64,000 nucleotides of DNA from Hygrocybe punicea (taxonomy: Eukaryota; Basidiomycota; Agaricomycetes; Agaricales; Hygrophoraceae). The position numbers and the translations under genes are program-made. Below, piece after piece: positions 35,301-44,271 of the stretch. The notes beneath the pieces were generated by a model. The model made no database searches and had not been told where the DNA came from. It saw only the letters and a program-made list of their open reading frames with translations. Positions within the stretch are counted from its first letter, which is position 1; each line of letters starts with the position of its first letter. The stretch spans positions 6,671,508 to 6,735,507 of the forward strand of contig OY744464.1 in the NCBI GenBank assembly GCA_963556145.1, given 5' to 3'.

Positions 35301-35937
35301 ACATTTCACATTAAGAGAAGCTATTGTCAAATCTTGTGACAAGGACAAATTTGGAGGAATTCGAAACTGGCATAAGCATGTTGAAGCTGCTATGTTCGCA
35401 GATCGAATCACAGTTAGTAGTGTGACAGGATATTCACCCTACTACCTCCTACATGGAATGCACCCTCTCCTATCATTTGATCTTTCAGAAGCAACCTTTA
35501 TGGTTGAAGGCTTTCATTCAGGCCTCTCTACCTCAGAATTGCTGATGCTCCGCATCAGGCAATTAGAAAGGCATCAAGAAGACATAGACAAAGCAGCTAC
35601 CACATTGGAACAAGCACGTTTCAGATCAAAATTGCAATTTGAACGCAGATTTCATAAACGCCTGCAGAAACGCAATTACGAATCAGGAGAATTAGTTTTA
35701 ATTCGGAACAGTAGACTGGAGTCTACTGTAGGAAAATTCAAGACTGAACCACATTATCTTGGACCCTTTGAAGTTGTTCAGAGAACTCCCAAAGGGAACT
35801 ACATATTGAAAGAACTAGATGGAACCGAACATGCTGAACGTTACGCTGCGTTCAGAATCTTACCATATATTTCTCGGAATCACCCATTCCTTCTAGACCC
35901 GATTGATCCAGAAGATTCAGATAATCCCATGGATTAA
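32389..35937 (+). CDS. Reverse transcriptase-RNase H-integrase (pol)
   Basis: From the GAC after TTTTTTCTTGCAG (32389) the frame runs 1,182 codons. After an acidic leader come reverse transcriptase words SSYRSRWFCVLKKDGKLRIV, LPTGFTNSPTEFQ and the active site NIFIDDCS (about residue 391). RNase H follows with FLSVDSSAIAAGFILSQ, then VPAKQFKGPDALSR. Integrase has the HHCC finger (HENLGHKGEH, then CHECQIR), catalytic D in VYIDVMS, D in VVTDNGSE and E in NGVVERGH with 34 residues between the last two. The GPY/F-like part is PHYLGPFEVVQ. No chromodomain is visible. Copying, RNA removal and integration would be done by this product. The open frame extends upstream to 31783, but that hydrophobic part is AT-rich and intron-like (see findings). 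No stop or shift interrupts the domains, so the element may still be active. Confidence 0.88.
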   Translation, partial: DNTLQSTITSPEDSSTVQATAVNEEQLFVLYATVHHQEESDNPSPNRSVKNTMIHIEDKSDSENENSEEADAMPFLLEISDSEDDDEEEADYYYTIGGREETLPYSENDILIVPSQDYDVEGYPNVLSAYKRVDQKVHPVQGTFPETARVTRQFPHDPLANLPQLPTHPPTFTPTQTLSLERLEFLNINHTGFLWPEEEKLLAHVMFLNQESIAFEDKERGTLKDSYFSPYIMPVIPHTPWVYQNIPIPPGIRAKVIEVLKLKVEANVYEASQSSYRSRWFCVLKKDGKLRIVHDLQPLNKVTIRDAGLLPIIDDFVEPFAGRQCYTVFDLMWGFDARKVHPDSRDMTAFWSPLGLLRLTSLPTGFTNSPTEFQRCMTFVLQDEMPEIANIFIDDCSIKGPVSNYLDTEGKPEVLTDNPGIRRFIWEHACDVHRIMHRIKRAGATFSAKKTQICRQEAIIVGQKCTPAGRIPEDDKVSKVLSWPPLKTPRDVRGFLGLCGTVHVWIQDYSLLARPLTELVHKGAEFIWDERRQAAFDTLKQRVSSAPALNPIDYHSDNPVFLSVDSSAIAAGFILSQIDDNGRRRPAHYGSLPMNERESRYYQPKLELYGLYRALRHWRIHLIGVKNLHVEVDAKYIRGMLNEPDLQPNAAINRWIQGILLFDFNLIHVPAKQFKGPDALSRRELAEDEEIIEHDGSWLDDIALLIHVPDPHQVKRYCFSTPTKLPYKTSTLPSSNAPRSKQEKILQDVYHFLSTLEMPPTESLQARKRFLKKVSEFYLKATHMFKRNGKRSPLLVIMNPRKRIAILTQAHENLGHKGEHAVFDLVRLRFYWPHLRTDVRHHVSSCHECQIRTLKKMEISPTISTPTTLFQKVYIDVMSMPPSGGFNFIVAARDDLSGTTEVRAIRSNNSQTLAKFFWEQIYCRYGAIGHVVTDNGSEVKGAFEILLRRMKIPQVRITPYNKHANGVVERGHFTLREAIVKSCDKDKFGGIRNWHKHVEAAMFADRITVSSVTGYSPYYLLHGMHPLLSFDLSEATFMVEGFHSGLSTSELLMLRIRQLERHQEDIDKAATTLEQARFRSKLQFERRFHKRLQKRNYESGELVLIRNSRLESTVGKFKTEPHYLGPFEVVQRTPKGNYILKELDGTEHAERYAAFRILPYISRNHPFLLDPIDPEDSDNPMD

Positions 35938-36732
35938 AGCTCAGACCATGATTCCCCTAGCGAACCCGATTCCGTTCATTCGGATATAAAAAAATACATC
36001 ACACCAGTATTAATGGAAGAAATAAAATATGATATCGCGCCATGCTTAGTCCAAGAAATAATGAAGAAATGTGTATGGAAAGGAGATGTAAAAAGAGACA
36101 GACAAACAGTGACCCCACCCAGATCCTAGAAGCCAATCCCAGATATTCCACCCCTGCTATACGCCCAGAGACCAGTGTACCGCTCTATGGAAGGACATCC
36201 CCCAATCCCACCTCCCATCGTTTGCCGGAAACGAACATACAATCGTTGAAGCTCGGAATTAGAAAAATAACGCAAGACTAGGCCAAGAAATAGTTAATGA
36301 CAAGAAAAGCATTTACAAAAGAACAACTCACCACCCTTTTTTGAAAAGGGGCCGTTTTTATTTATTTAGAAGAATAAAGAATTGGGGCAAGCAGAATTCA
36401 TAGCCATGGATAGTTACGATTCCCTGGCAGCAGAATAGCAGGAGAAAAGGAGCTGGCGCTCAAACGCACAGGACAAAGCTGAGGAAAAAGGGGAACGCAA
36501 ACATCAGTCTAATATACGCTCCTACCCATCAAACACATGGCACACATGTGCTCAGCAACCATATGACCAGAAGCCTGGACCGAAATGTGGCGCATCACAC
36601 ATCAGACCCTTAGAATTCCCAAACTGGAAATTTGTTACCAATTGACAAATCGGGACCCATCAATCATTTACTTAATGTAGACTATGTTGCCGCAGGCACG
36701 CAACTAGCCTAAATCAGAACCATTGGACCAAT

Positions 36733-37371
36733 ATGCCGGTCATGCCAAATACATTCATTGCCGAGCCTGTTTATTTTTTTTGGACACTACAAGTAGTGTT
36801 CTACACATTCCTTAATATCATGCCTTCTTCGCTCAATTCTTCAGATACTTCATTCACTATGCTCTCTCAATTTTCGAATGAAATCACCAGCGCTACCATC
36901 AGCCCCTTTCCTATTTCCATTACTAGACGTCATCATGTCCACTTGACGCCCATAACCGTCCCTGATCGAATCTACACACCCATTCCCCATCCCCGCATTT
37001 ATCCTACCCAGTATCACCTACGTCACACTTATCCCAATCAAGAAACCGTATATCTCAGCATAGCACTTCTCAACAAGATTCAGAAGCCCCTTCTTCAAGG
37101 AGTCAATGTTTGGCTTCTTCGCTATACTCCGCCTAAGCAGATTACAATTGGAATGCACATTACTGGATCTATGGGAGCAGGAGATGTAGAAAGAATTTGG
37201 ACCATCAGGAATGGTTATGTTATTTTTCTTTGCAGCACGATCTTCGGAACTCGTTTTTTATTAGCCGTTCCTCAATATTGGACACAAGAAGGTCAGGCGG
37301 ACAGGACTGAAGGAATCGCTGAGACTGCAAGGAACTGGCTCGATTCTCTACAAGTGCTATTCTGCACTTGA
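36733..37371 (+). CDS. 212-codon frame downstream of integrase, function unknown
   Basis: It starts with ATG and lies between pol and the 3' LTR, where env stands in errantiviruses. It has a hydrophobic N-terminal segment (VYFFWTLQVVFYTFLNIM), a middle part with VYLSIALLNKIQKPLLQGV and GMHITGSMGAGDVERIW, and a second hydrophobic stretch (GYVIFLCSTIFGTRFLLAV). I do not recognise the family. It has no clear signal peptide plus cleavage arrangement of an envelope protein. Whether it is translated is open; a spliced subgenomic RNA would be needed. Confidence 0.45.
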   Translation: MPVMPNTFIAEPVYFFWTLQVVFYTFLNIMPSSLNSSDTSFTMLSQFSNEITSATISPFPISITRRHHVHLTPITVPDRIYTPIPHPRIYPTQYHLRHTYPNQETVYLSIALLNKIQKPLLQGVNVWLLRYTPPKQITIGMHITGSMGAGDVERIWTIRNGYVIFLCSTIFGTRFLLAVPQYWTQEGQADRTEGIAETARNWLDSLQVLFCT

Positions 37372-37823
37372 TATTTTTTGAAGCACCCCACATTCCTTAT
37401 TTTTTTTATTTGTTTTTTGTATTATCATCAACTCGAATCAACGCTCCGCATCCCTCACTGCTCTCTGACTAAGTCCAGAAAGTCAGACAAGAAACGATGT
37501 TTATTCTCCCTGTAAACCCTCATCCTCAGAAGCCATCATCAGCATATGGAATTTACCCCCGCCGTCGCTACTCCCATGTTCACCACAGAATTCTTCCATC
37601 ACAACAATTTCAATTCGCATTCACCTTCCCATCGGATTTGGAGGACAAATTTATATTGTTCATTCTGGAGTCCAGAATGACCCAAGAACACATCCAAAAC
37701 AGTAATAGATGCACAAGATGCCTTGCATAGACAATCTCACAAGCATCTTGGTGATGGGAGGATTGAATTTATTGTTTGAAGAGTAGCAACTGGGGACAGT
37801 TGATTTTTCTTGTCTTGTGCGAA

Positions 37824-39725
37824 TGTCATGATCCAAACAGGATTCGGATCAAAACATAGTAATATGCTGTCACTAGTCACCATCCCTACAGCACACATCA
37901 CATTACAAGGACCATTCATACTGGAATGCCCCCATCTGCATATGGAGTAGAAAGGAATACCCTTATCTGCATATAGGACACACAGGAAATCCTTATCTGC
38001 ACATAGGACATACATGAAACCCTTATCTAAACAAGGGACATGCAAGGAAACCCTTATCTACAGAAGGGACATACAAGAAAACCCTTATCTATGCAGAGGA
38101 AATGAAGGAATACCCTTATCTTAACTGATAAGGCCCCCAAAACATCTTATCAGAGGCCAAAGAGGCACAAGAAGCACAGCCACATCCTTATCTCCAATCA
38201 TAGAGATAACACATGCCACCCATCATTCCCTGATCAAGAAGCACATCACATTTCATATCAATTGATCAAATACAGCCCAGCCCTGATCTTATCTTTTTCT
38301 TAACTGATAAGGATACCCACATGGCATGGCATCAATTGATCAAGAAGCACAGCCTCAGGAAGATGATTCTAGAAGCACACCCTGGCACAGCCCTTGCCTC
38401 TGATTCACACACCCAAGATTAGACCAGTGGCATGACTCACTCCCATCAAATGTGACTCATTGGTCTATCCATGACAAATTATGACCCTTATGACATACTC
38501 ATGACCCCCCATGACTCATTATGACCACCCATGACTAATTATGACTATTTCTGACTCATTATGCCCCCTCCTTTGATTATAATACCTATGTGACTCATTA
38601 ATTGACTCTGTATGAGTCACAAACCCATGCCTTCCTTTCTTATGACTCCTTATGAGTCATAACCCCCCATGCCTTTCATCATTATGACTCCTTATGAGTC
38701 ATAAACCTATGCCTCTCCTCTATATGACTCCCTATGAGTCATATCCTATGCTCTCCATTTGATATACCATTCTATGACTCAGTATGACTCCTGCTGTAGA
38801 ATAGGTATATATAGAGCCCAGTTTCTGCTGGAGATGGCTCAGTCACCTAATCTGACAGGCCCAGTCACAGGACAGTCCCTCTCCCAGATTCTGATTCACC
38901 CCATCTGTATTTGTTTGTATTACCTACTTTGGTAGTAGCTGGTACCCAAATACCAATTGCAGTTCAAGTCATCATTCATTTGTTTAAGGATATCAATCTC
39001 AGATTTATTGATACTCCCTTATTCCTTGTTTGATATATATTCTTTGTGTTCTGTCACGTAGTATAGTCACATTCATTTTCTTTCAAGTTCTATTGATCAT
39101 CACCAAAGATATCCCAGTACTTTATTCTGCACTAGTAGCCAATGTGCGTTTGAAGCTTTGGAATAAAGTCCGATATCTTGATCATCAATCCTACTTGCCT
39201 ATTGTTCAGTTCATTCATTCTGTACATAGTATTTAGTCACACCTCCTTTTTGTTTGACATCTACTGTTACACTCGCCCATCGCCCATCGTCTATTTCCCA
39301 TCGTCTATCATCTATCGCTCATCTCTGTTGTACCTCCACTCATTGTATACTTGCTACTTGTATACTTGACTGTTGTACACTCATTCATCTTACACTGTTC
39401 ATACTTGCTTGAGTTATTATCCGCTTATACTCTTGCATACCTCTTGTCACTCAAAGTCTTTACCTTCAGTAGGGAAGACCTCACTGTTCACTCATCCTCT
39501 ATAAGTCATACATCTGACTTATATTATTGTCAAGTATTTGTTGTATCCCTCAAAGCTAACCTTTGATAGGACTCACACCACAACCCAACCACCCAACAGG
39601 AATACCCCAGAGTTATTAAAGAGCTAAATCCTTGTTCCTAAAGGACAACAAGGTAATTTCCCGATCAACGACGCACTCCGGAAACCCTTGGTGTGGATTT
39701 GTTCAAACACTTCCCACGCAAAACA
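37824..39725 (+). repeat. 3' LTR
   Basis: Same 1,902 bases as the 5' LTR with about seven transitions (for example near 38971, 39026, 39063, 39446, 39637, 39663 and 39679). The last bases before it (GACAGTTGATTTTTCTTGTC...GCGAA) do not form an obvious polypurine tract, so the plus-strand primer is unidentified. Confidence 0.95.
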
Positions 39726-39729
39726 GGGT

Positions 39730-40403
39730 ATAATTTGAACAAATGGAAATGTCCCATGGGATATATTGACAGTAGAATAAATGTCCCATGGTATAATATG
39801 AACAAATAGAAACATCCCATGGGCTATATCCATGGTAGAATAAATGTCCCATGGTATAAGTTCAATATAATGGAAGCATCCCATGGAACACATTTACATC
39901 CCATGGGAAATATTCATGGTCAAATAAATGTCCTATAGTATATTTCCTCAACATCAAAATATCCCATGAGAAATATTCATAGTAGACTAAATGTCCCATG
40001 GGACACATTTGTGTGCCAGTTAGTGTCCCACAGTCTTCTTCTGCATTGGTAACATATCCCTTGGACTAAGATTTGGTAGCTTCTTGAAATATATATTGTC
40101 CCTTACTTTAGCCAAATATAAGCTCTAGAATCCCATGGTACTTATATTTAGACCATGGTTCTCTTTTAAAATTATCCCTTGGGATATTTAATCATCCGCT
40201 GGGCCTCTTTTGAAAGTGTCCCATTTTAGCCTTGGTCTGAAAATATATCCCATGGGTGAAATGTCCCTGGGACTAATAAATTGTCCCTGGGAAGACCAGG
40301 CCTGGTAGAACACTTAGATGGAACACAACATACCGTTATGTTACATCTAACTAGATGTACAATAGTGGTGGACTGAAGTGAAGTAAACCCGTGTTTTCCT
40401 GAT
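39730..40403. repeat. Right arm of the palindrome, outer part
   Basis: After the retrotransposon the array motif resumes and the sequence mirrors the left arm outward to 19567 and then, skipping the 1.3-kb insertion, to 18241. It ends TTTTCCTGAT at 40403, next to the ACAG duplication and the last bases of the Harbinger element. Confidence 0.85.
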
Positions 40404-40414
40404 ACAGGCTCTTA

Positions 40415-41272
40415 CACCGCCGTTGTGCTCACAGTGTCCCTGAGACCTAGAAAGGGCAGCATCAGAAATAGATAAGATTTAATTCAGTTTCATATTAGAT
40501 CCTATCTAAACTCGGTAATGGGGGTAACTGATATGAAAATCGAATAGAATTCATCATTGGTACAAGTCAGCTTCTTTTTATTTAAATTTCTATGGAAACT
40601 GGCCACGATCCAGCCTAGTTCATGGCACTGGGCCAATTACAGACCTCAAGGATGGACACCGACATCAAATCAGTGCTGGGCAAAGACTTTGCAGCGATTT
40701 CCGAGCGTGAGGATCCTTTATTCAAACCCCGCCCAACTTCTGAGCTCGAATTCAAACATCAACCTCCTTCTCAACTGCAACCGCTTCATCAACCACAACC
40801 TCCCTGTCCCCTCCACCATGTCTACACCTTAGAGCAACAGACTCAAGGTCACCTCTTCTGCATTCCCACCCTTCTGCTATTCACTGACCCTCCCTCTTCT
40901 AAGTGTGGCAAGACAACGCAGTCCGCCTTGTTTTGTTGCGGGGTGGCAATGGGTAGTGACTGCAGCAGGCAAGGAGAAGCTTTTTTCTATCTTAGAATGC
41001 TAGTAGTTACAATGTGGTGTGGTGTAGTGCTGGTCGCTCATGAGCAGAATTGTGATATATTTTGTGATTTTGCTACCATGAAATATTGACAAGAATATTT
41101 ATTTATCTATTTATTTCCACCTGGCGCACCGTCTGCCCATGCGAAATCTGTGTTGGGTTGATGCGAAATCTGTGTGGCTGATGCCCGATGTCGGACAGAG
41201 GCTGCCCTTTTTTTGTTGAGGCACGGCGGAACCTGGCCCAATCCAGCCACTTGCATCAGGAAACTTACAAAT
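40415..41272. other. Non-coding stretch outside the nest, no gene recognised
   Basis: A 155-codon frame at 40622-41089 begins with a plausible ATG but its second half looks like random translation and no family is recognised. A short duplication GATGCGAAATCTGTG lies at about 41150-41180. I do not call a gene. Confidence 0.45.
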
Positions 41273-42633
41273 CGCCTTTTTCGGGCTTTTCGTGCTTTTA
41301 AAAGCCCAAAAAGCTCAAAAAGCCAAAAGCTGGAGCAACTTATATTAGCGGGGTCGGTCCGCTAATATAAGTTCCTGGAGCTTTTCTAAGTTTCGAAAAG
41401 CAGCAAAAGCTGTGGGGCTTCCGCAGAGCACAGCTACTTTTGTTATCTTGAACTATTGCCAGATTCCTTTTAAAAGAGTTGTATTGCAGTACTACAGTGA
41501 TTAATAAGAGCGGAATACACTGAGGGCAGAGCCTCTCTCCATGATCCTTCTTGCCTCCGTCGTTGTCATGTTGTTTCGTGACCGTTTTCTTCGTCGTTGC
41601 CGTTGCCGTTGCCGCCCCTGTCTCCATTGGCATCATTGTTGTCATTTTGTGACTGTCGTTGTCGTCTTCAACGTCGCAATGGACATAGATGGCGGCCTGC
41701 AAATAAAGTCAGTAAATATAAACTATAAGATGTAAGAGACTTACCTTGAGCAGAGACCAGGTTCATTTCCCTGATCTCTGCTCATTTGCGTCGGGATGTC
41801 GAACCGTGACATGATATGGCGCACTTTGTTGACCACACAAAGGGAGAGGCGGGGATTTCCACATCGGGACATAGCGACAACCTAGAGAGTGAATGAGGTA
41901 AATGTAATCAACTGGAAGACCTCCGAAACATAGTCTGACAGTGGCTAAGAAAAAATGGCCAGAGTACACGGCCAACGCAAGCCCAAACAGTGGGTGCGGT
42001 CCTCAACGGACTGGGTGCAAGGGAAGGCATCAGGGGGAAGAACAGGAGGGATCGCACAAGGGCATGTTGTGGGGGTAAATCAACATATCTTGACGTTTTG
42101 CGGCAGTGAAAACAAACAACCATCACGTGTTGGTTTATTTAGGGGAGGTCTCGATTGACTTAGGTCGCGAATGTTTGAACATTTATTTAATTTAAATTTA
42201 AATGGTGGCCGCTCCCATGTCACTTCTGCTTCAGGGGCATGGTATTTGTTCACATGGCAAGAATGGAATGCTTTGGATGTGTTTTAAAATATGAACTTTT
42301 TTGAACTTCTGACATAATTTCTCGTTGAGAAAAGGTGGATTATAAGTTAGCAGAAGTAAGGCAAAAAAAGCTAAAGCTGACGGTCAAAAGCGGAAGTGGC
42401 TGATAAGTCCGAAAAAGGAATGTGTAGATTTCCTGATGTGGGTTCCATGGCTGAATCGGGATGACTGAGCAAGCGGCGGTGTAGGTTCTTTCGAGCTTTT
42501 TCAAGCTTAGAAAAGCTCTGGCCAGCTTAAATTAGCAGATCGACCCCGCTAATTTAAGCACGGCGTGCTTATTTCTTTTTGAACTTTTGAAGCTTTTTTG
42601 AGCTTAAAAAAGCACGGAACGATCTCAAAAGCG
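41273..42633. mobile_element. Non-autonomous element with long hairpin-bearing terminal repeats
   Basis: The first 130 bases and the inverted last 130 bases share CGTGCTTTT, a run of CAAAAAGCT words, TTAGCGGGGTCG and AGCTTTTCTAAG in the same order. Each end also folds on itself: TTATATTAGC/GCTAATATAA at the left (41340-41372) and AAATTAGC/GCTAATTT at the right (42524-42557). No clear target duplication was found and no gene lies between (two low-value frames only). Confidence 0.5.
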
Positions 42634-42911
42634 GATCATCATGCTGCGGATGTGTAGATCTACTGATGACTGTAAGACTTTCTCATTTTGTGTTCCATTT
42701 CCTGATGCACTTCATCTGGCAATCCTACATGCAACCCATTTTATGCTACATACAAGTGTCTACTCGAGGCGCCCAACCATCAACTTGAAAATTTGTCGGC
42801 CACCCTCAATTAGAGAGTGCATAACCGCACGCATTGAATGACTCCAATATGCGACGCAACTTTGCGTTGAAAGCGAATTCTTCGACTGCGGCAGCTGCTC
42901 ACGTGGTTTAG

Positions 42912-44089
42912 TTATGAATAGTGGAATAGAATTAAAGAGGAGTAACCTGATTCCACGATGGCGCAGGCTTCAGTGAGTGGGATTTTACGCGAAAACATCA
43001 CTGGAAAAGTGGCCTTGGCTCAATAACGGTACAATAACGGTAGAAGAAGCGACTCACAGTAGGCACAAGCAATTGTATAAGCAACTGTGGTGTATTCCCC
43101 GTATAGCAGAACCTTCCCGCCATTTTCGATCCCGTCATGAATGAATATGCATGCATCATGTAACACAGGGAGGCTATACTCATCCGCATCATCAAGAGTG
43201 ACGTGTTCGACCATAGAGAGAACTTGAGAGGAGAACTTGGTTGGCGATAGAATCATGAGGTGAGTTATCCCCAACCCCGTGATCTCTAGTTCGGCGATAA
43301 AATCTCTGGAAACAGTTGTGTTAAAAGTTTGACAATATGGTGGCGAGGTGGACTTGCTGGCTCGCATATAGTTGAGTGGGGATAATAGTTGTGACGAGGT
43401 TGTCGAGATATTGGTGAAAACTTTCTTGTTGTTGGCGCTTCCACGCAACATAGACTTCACTTGCCGACGATGGCTGGTATCCGACTTCTGCGAAAAGTTC
43501 TAATTGTCTAACGAACCCAGGGTTCGGACAAATACATGGCCGACCTATAATAAGATTTCCCTGACATGACTGCCTGGCTGATCGTGATCATTACCTACGT
43601 TGCTTAACGAGCTGCATGGCAGCAGAAGCCGACAAGTGTTGCGTCGACATAACTATTCACGAATAAAATATTTTTGGTTTTCACACTTGTATAATGATTG
43701 CATTCACTCACTGTATGCACATACAACAGTGGGGCTCCTCGAGATACCTGCATGGCAGTGAACAAGTACCTTACCCCCTTCATCCAACGAAGCCTGGATA
43801 AATTGGCACGCCTTGGGCAAGTGGGTGAGAATATCTTCGTACTCAGCATCGTCCACTGAGATCGTCATATGATTAGATCCTGTAGAGCGGTAATCCTGAC
43901 ACACAGAAAGAATATGTGTAATGCCATATACAGAACGTCGTTGTTCAGACTGAGCTGCGAATATGCTGACAATTGTCTATCAGTGAGGCAAATCGGTATG
44001 AGGTCGGTCACTTACTTCCCAAGGTATACTTTATCATCTATAATCTCATCTATGCCAAACATGCTAAACTGTACTTTAGGTTCTGACAT
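42912..44089 (-). CDS. Tandem dual-specificity phosphatase, one active and one degenerate domain
   Basis: The start ATG (complement 44087-44089) gives MSEPKVQFSMFGIDEIIDD, followed by KVYLGN, an intron (43966-44015) and QSEQRRSVYGITHILSVCQD. The first domain has the full signature VHCHAGISRSPTVVCAY, so it can remove phosphate from Ser/Thr/Tyr. Further short exons give MSTQHLSASAAMQLVKQRR and CICPNPGFVRQLELFAEVGY, the usual end of such domains. The second half repeats the fold (GLGITHLMILSPTKFSSQV; ENGGKVLLYGEYTTVAYTIA) but the catalytic HCxxGxxR is lost. After a last intron it ends KIPLTEACAIVESGY and a TAA at 42912-42914. One splice junction between the two halves could not be fixed. The gene lies downstream of the methionyl-tRNA synthetase gene on the same strand, 182 bases apart. 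Confidence 0.75.
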
Positions 44090-44271
44090 GAATAAGATCA
44101 GGCCTGAAGTTGAAGCTTTGAAGTTCCAGCGATTGTCTCGGAATCGGTCTCGGTGGGCGAAAGTTTGAAGTGGAGTGACTCGGAGGTCCAGCAAAGGTGT
44201 TATCCCAAAAAAGGTTAGATGAGTCCCAATATCAAATTTGTCAACATTTCCAATTATACACGAAATTTGTG

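Larger units (their letters stand above)
24580..39725 (+). mobile_element. Complete Ty3/gypsy LTR retrotransposon, 15.1 kb
   Basis: Two LTRs of 1,902 bases each, TG...CA ends and a GGGT duplication (24576-24579 and 39726-39729) define the element. Joining the flanks restores the local array motif CCCATGGGTATAATTTG. Internal order is primer-binding site, Gag, protease, a long extra coding segment, reverse transcriptase, RNase H, integrase, then another 212-codon frame. Integrase after reverse transcriptase is the Ty3/gypsy order. It is very long for the group because of about 3 kb between protease and reverse transcriptase and nearly 1.9 kb after integrase. The LTRs differ at only about seven positions, so the insertion is recent. 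Confidence 0.92.
18238..40403. mobile_element. Large palindromic (foldback) element, interrupted by a retrotransposon
   Basis: The outer ends are ATCAGGAAAACATGGGTTTA (from 18241) and, on the opposite strand, ATCAGGAAAACACGGGTTTA (to 40403). Inside, the left arm (19567-21749) returns inverted as 22578-24579 plus 39730-40380. ACAG occurs at 18234-18237 and 40404-40407 as the presumed target duplication inside the Harbinger right end, with up to three bases of uncertainty at the left. Removing the retrotransposon leaves about 7 kb. No transposase or other recognisable gene is present, so the element is non-autonomous or its origin is not transpositional (for example break repair). Confidence 0.7.
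15336..40411. mobile_element. PIF/Harbinger transposon, its right end split by a nested 22-kb insertion
   Basis: The left terminus GAGCCTGTTCGGTATTAAAG follows a TTA (15333-15335). The right terminal repeat is read inward from 18237 as CTGTTTGGTATCAAAG and matches the left repeat over about 85 bases. It stops abruptly at ACAG (18234-18237). The missing last bases, ACAGGCTC followed by TTA, are found 22 kb away at 40404-40414. The element is therefore TTA-15336...18237/40404...40411-TTA, with the 3-bp TTA duplication characteristic of PIF/Harbinger. The inserted block (18238-40403) carries an ACAG duplication. The body (15336-18237) encodes a SANT/Myb-like protein and a convergent DDE transposase. 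Confidence 0.8.

Noticed and set aside
36733..37371. Envelope gene
   Set aside because: No signal peptide, furin-type site or fusion-peptide pattern is visible; kept as an unknown frame only.
40622..41089. 155-codon frame with a plausible ATG
   Set aside because: Only the first third looks protein-like; no domain, no intron pattern and no supporting neighbour.
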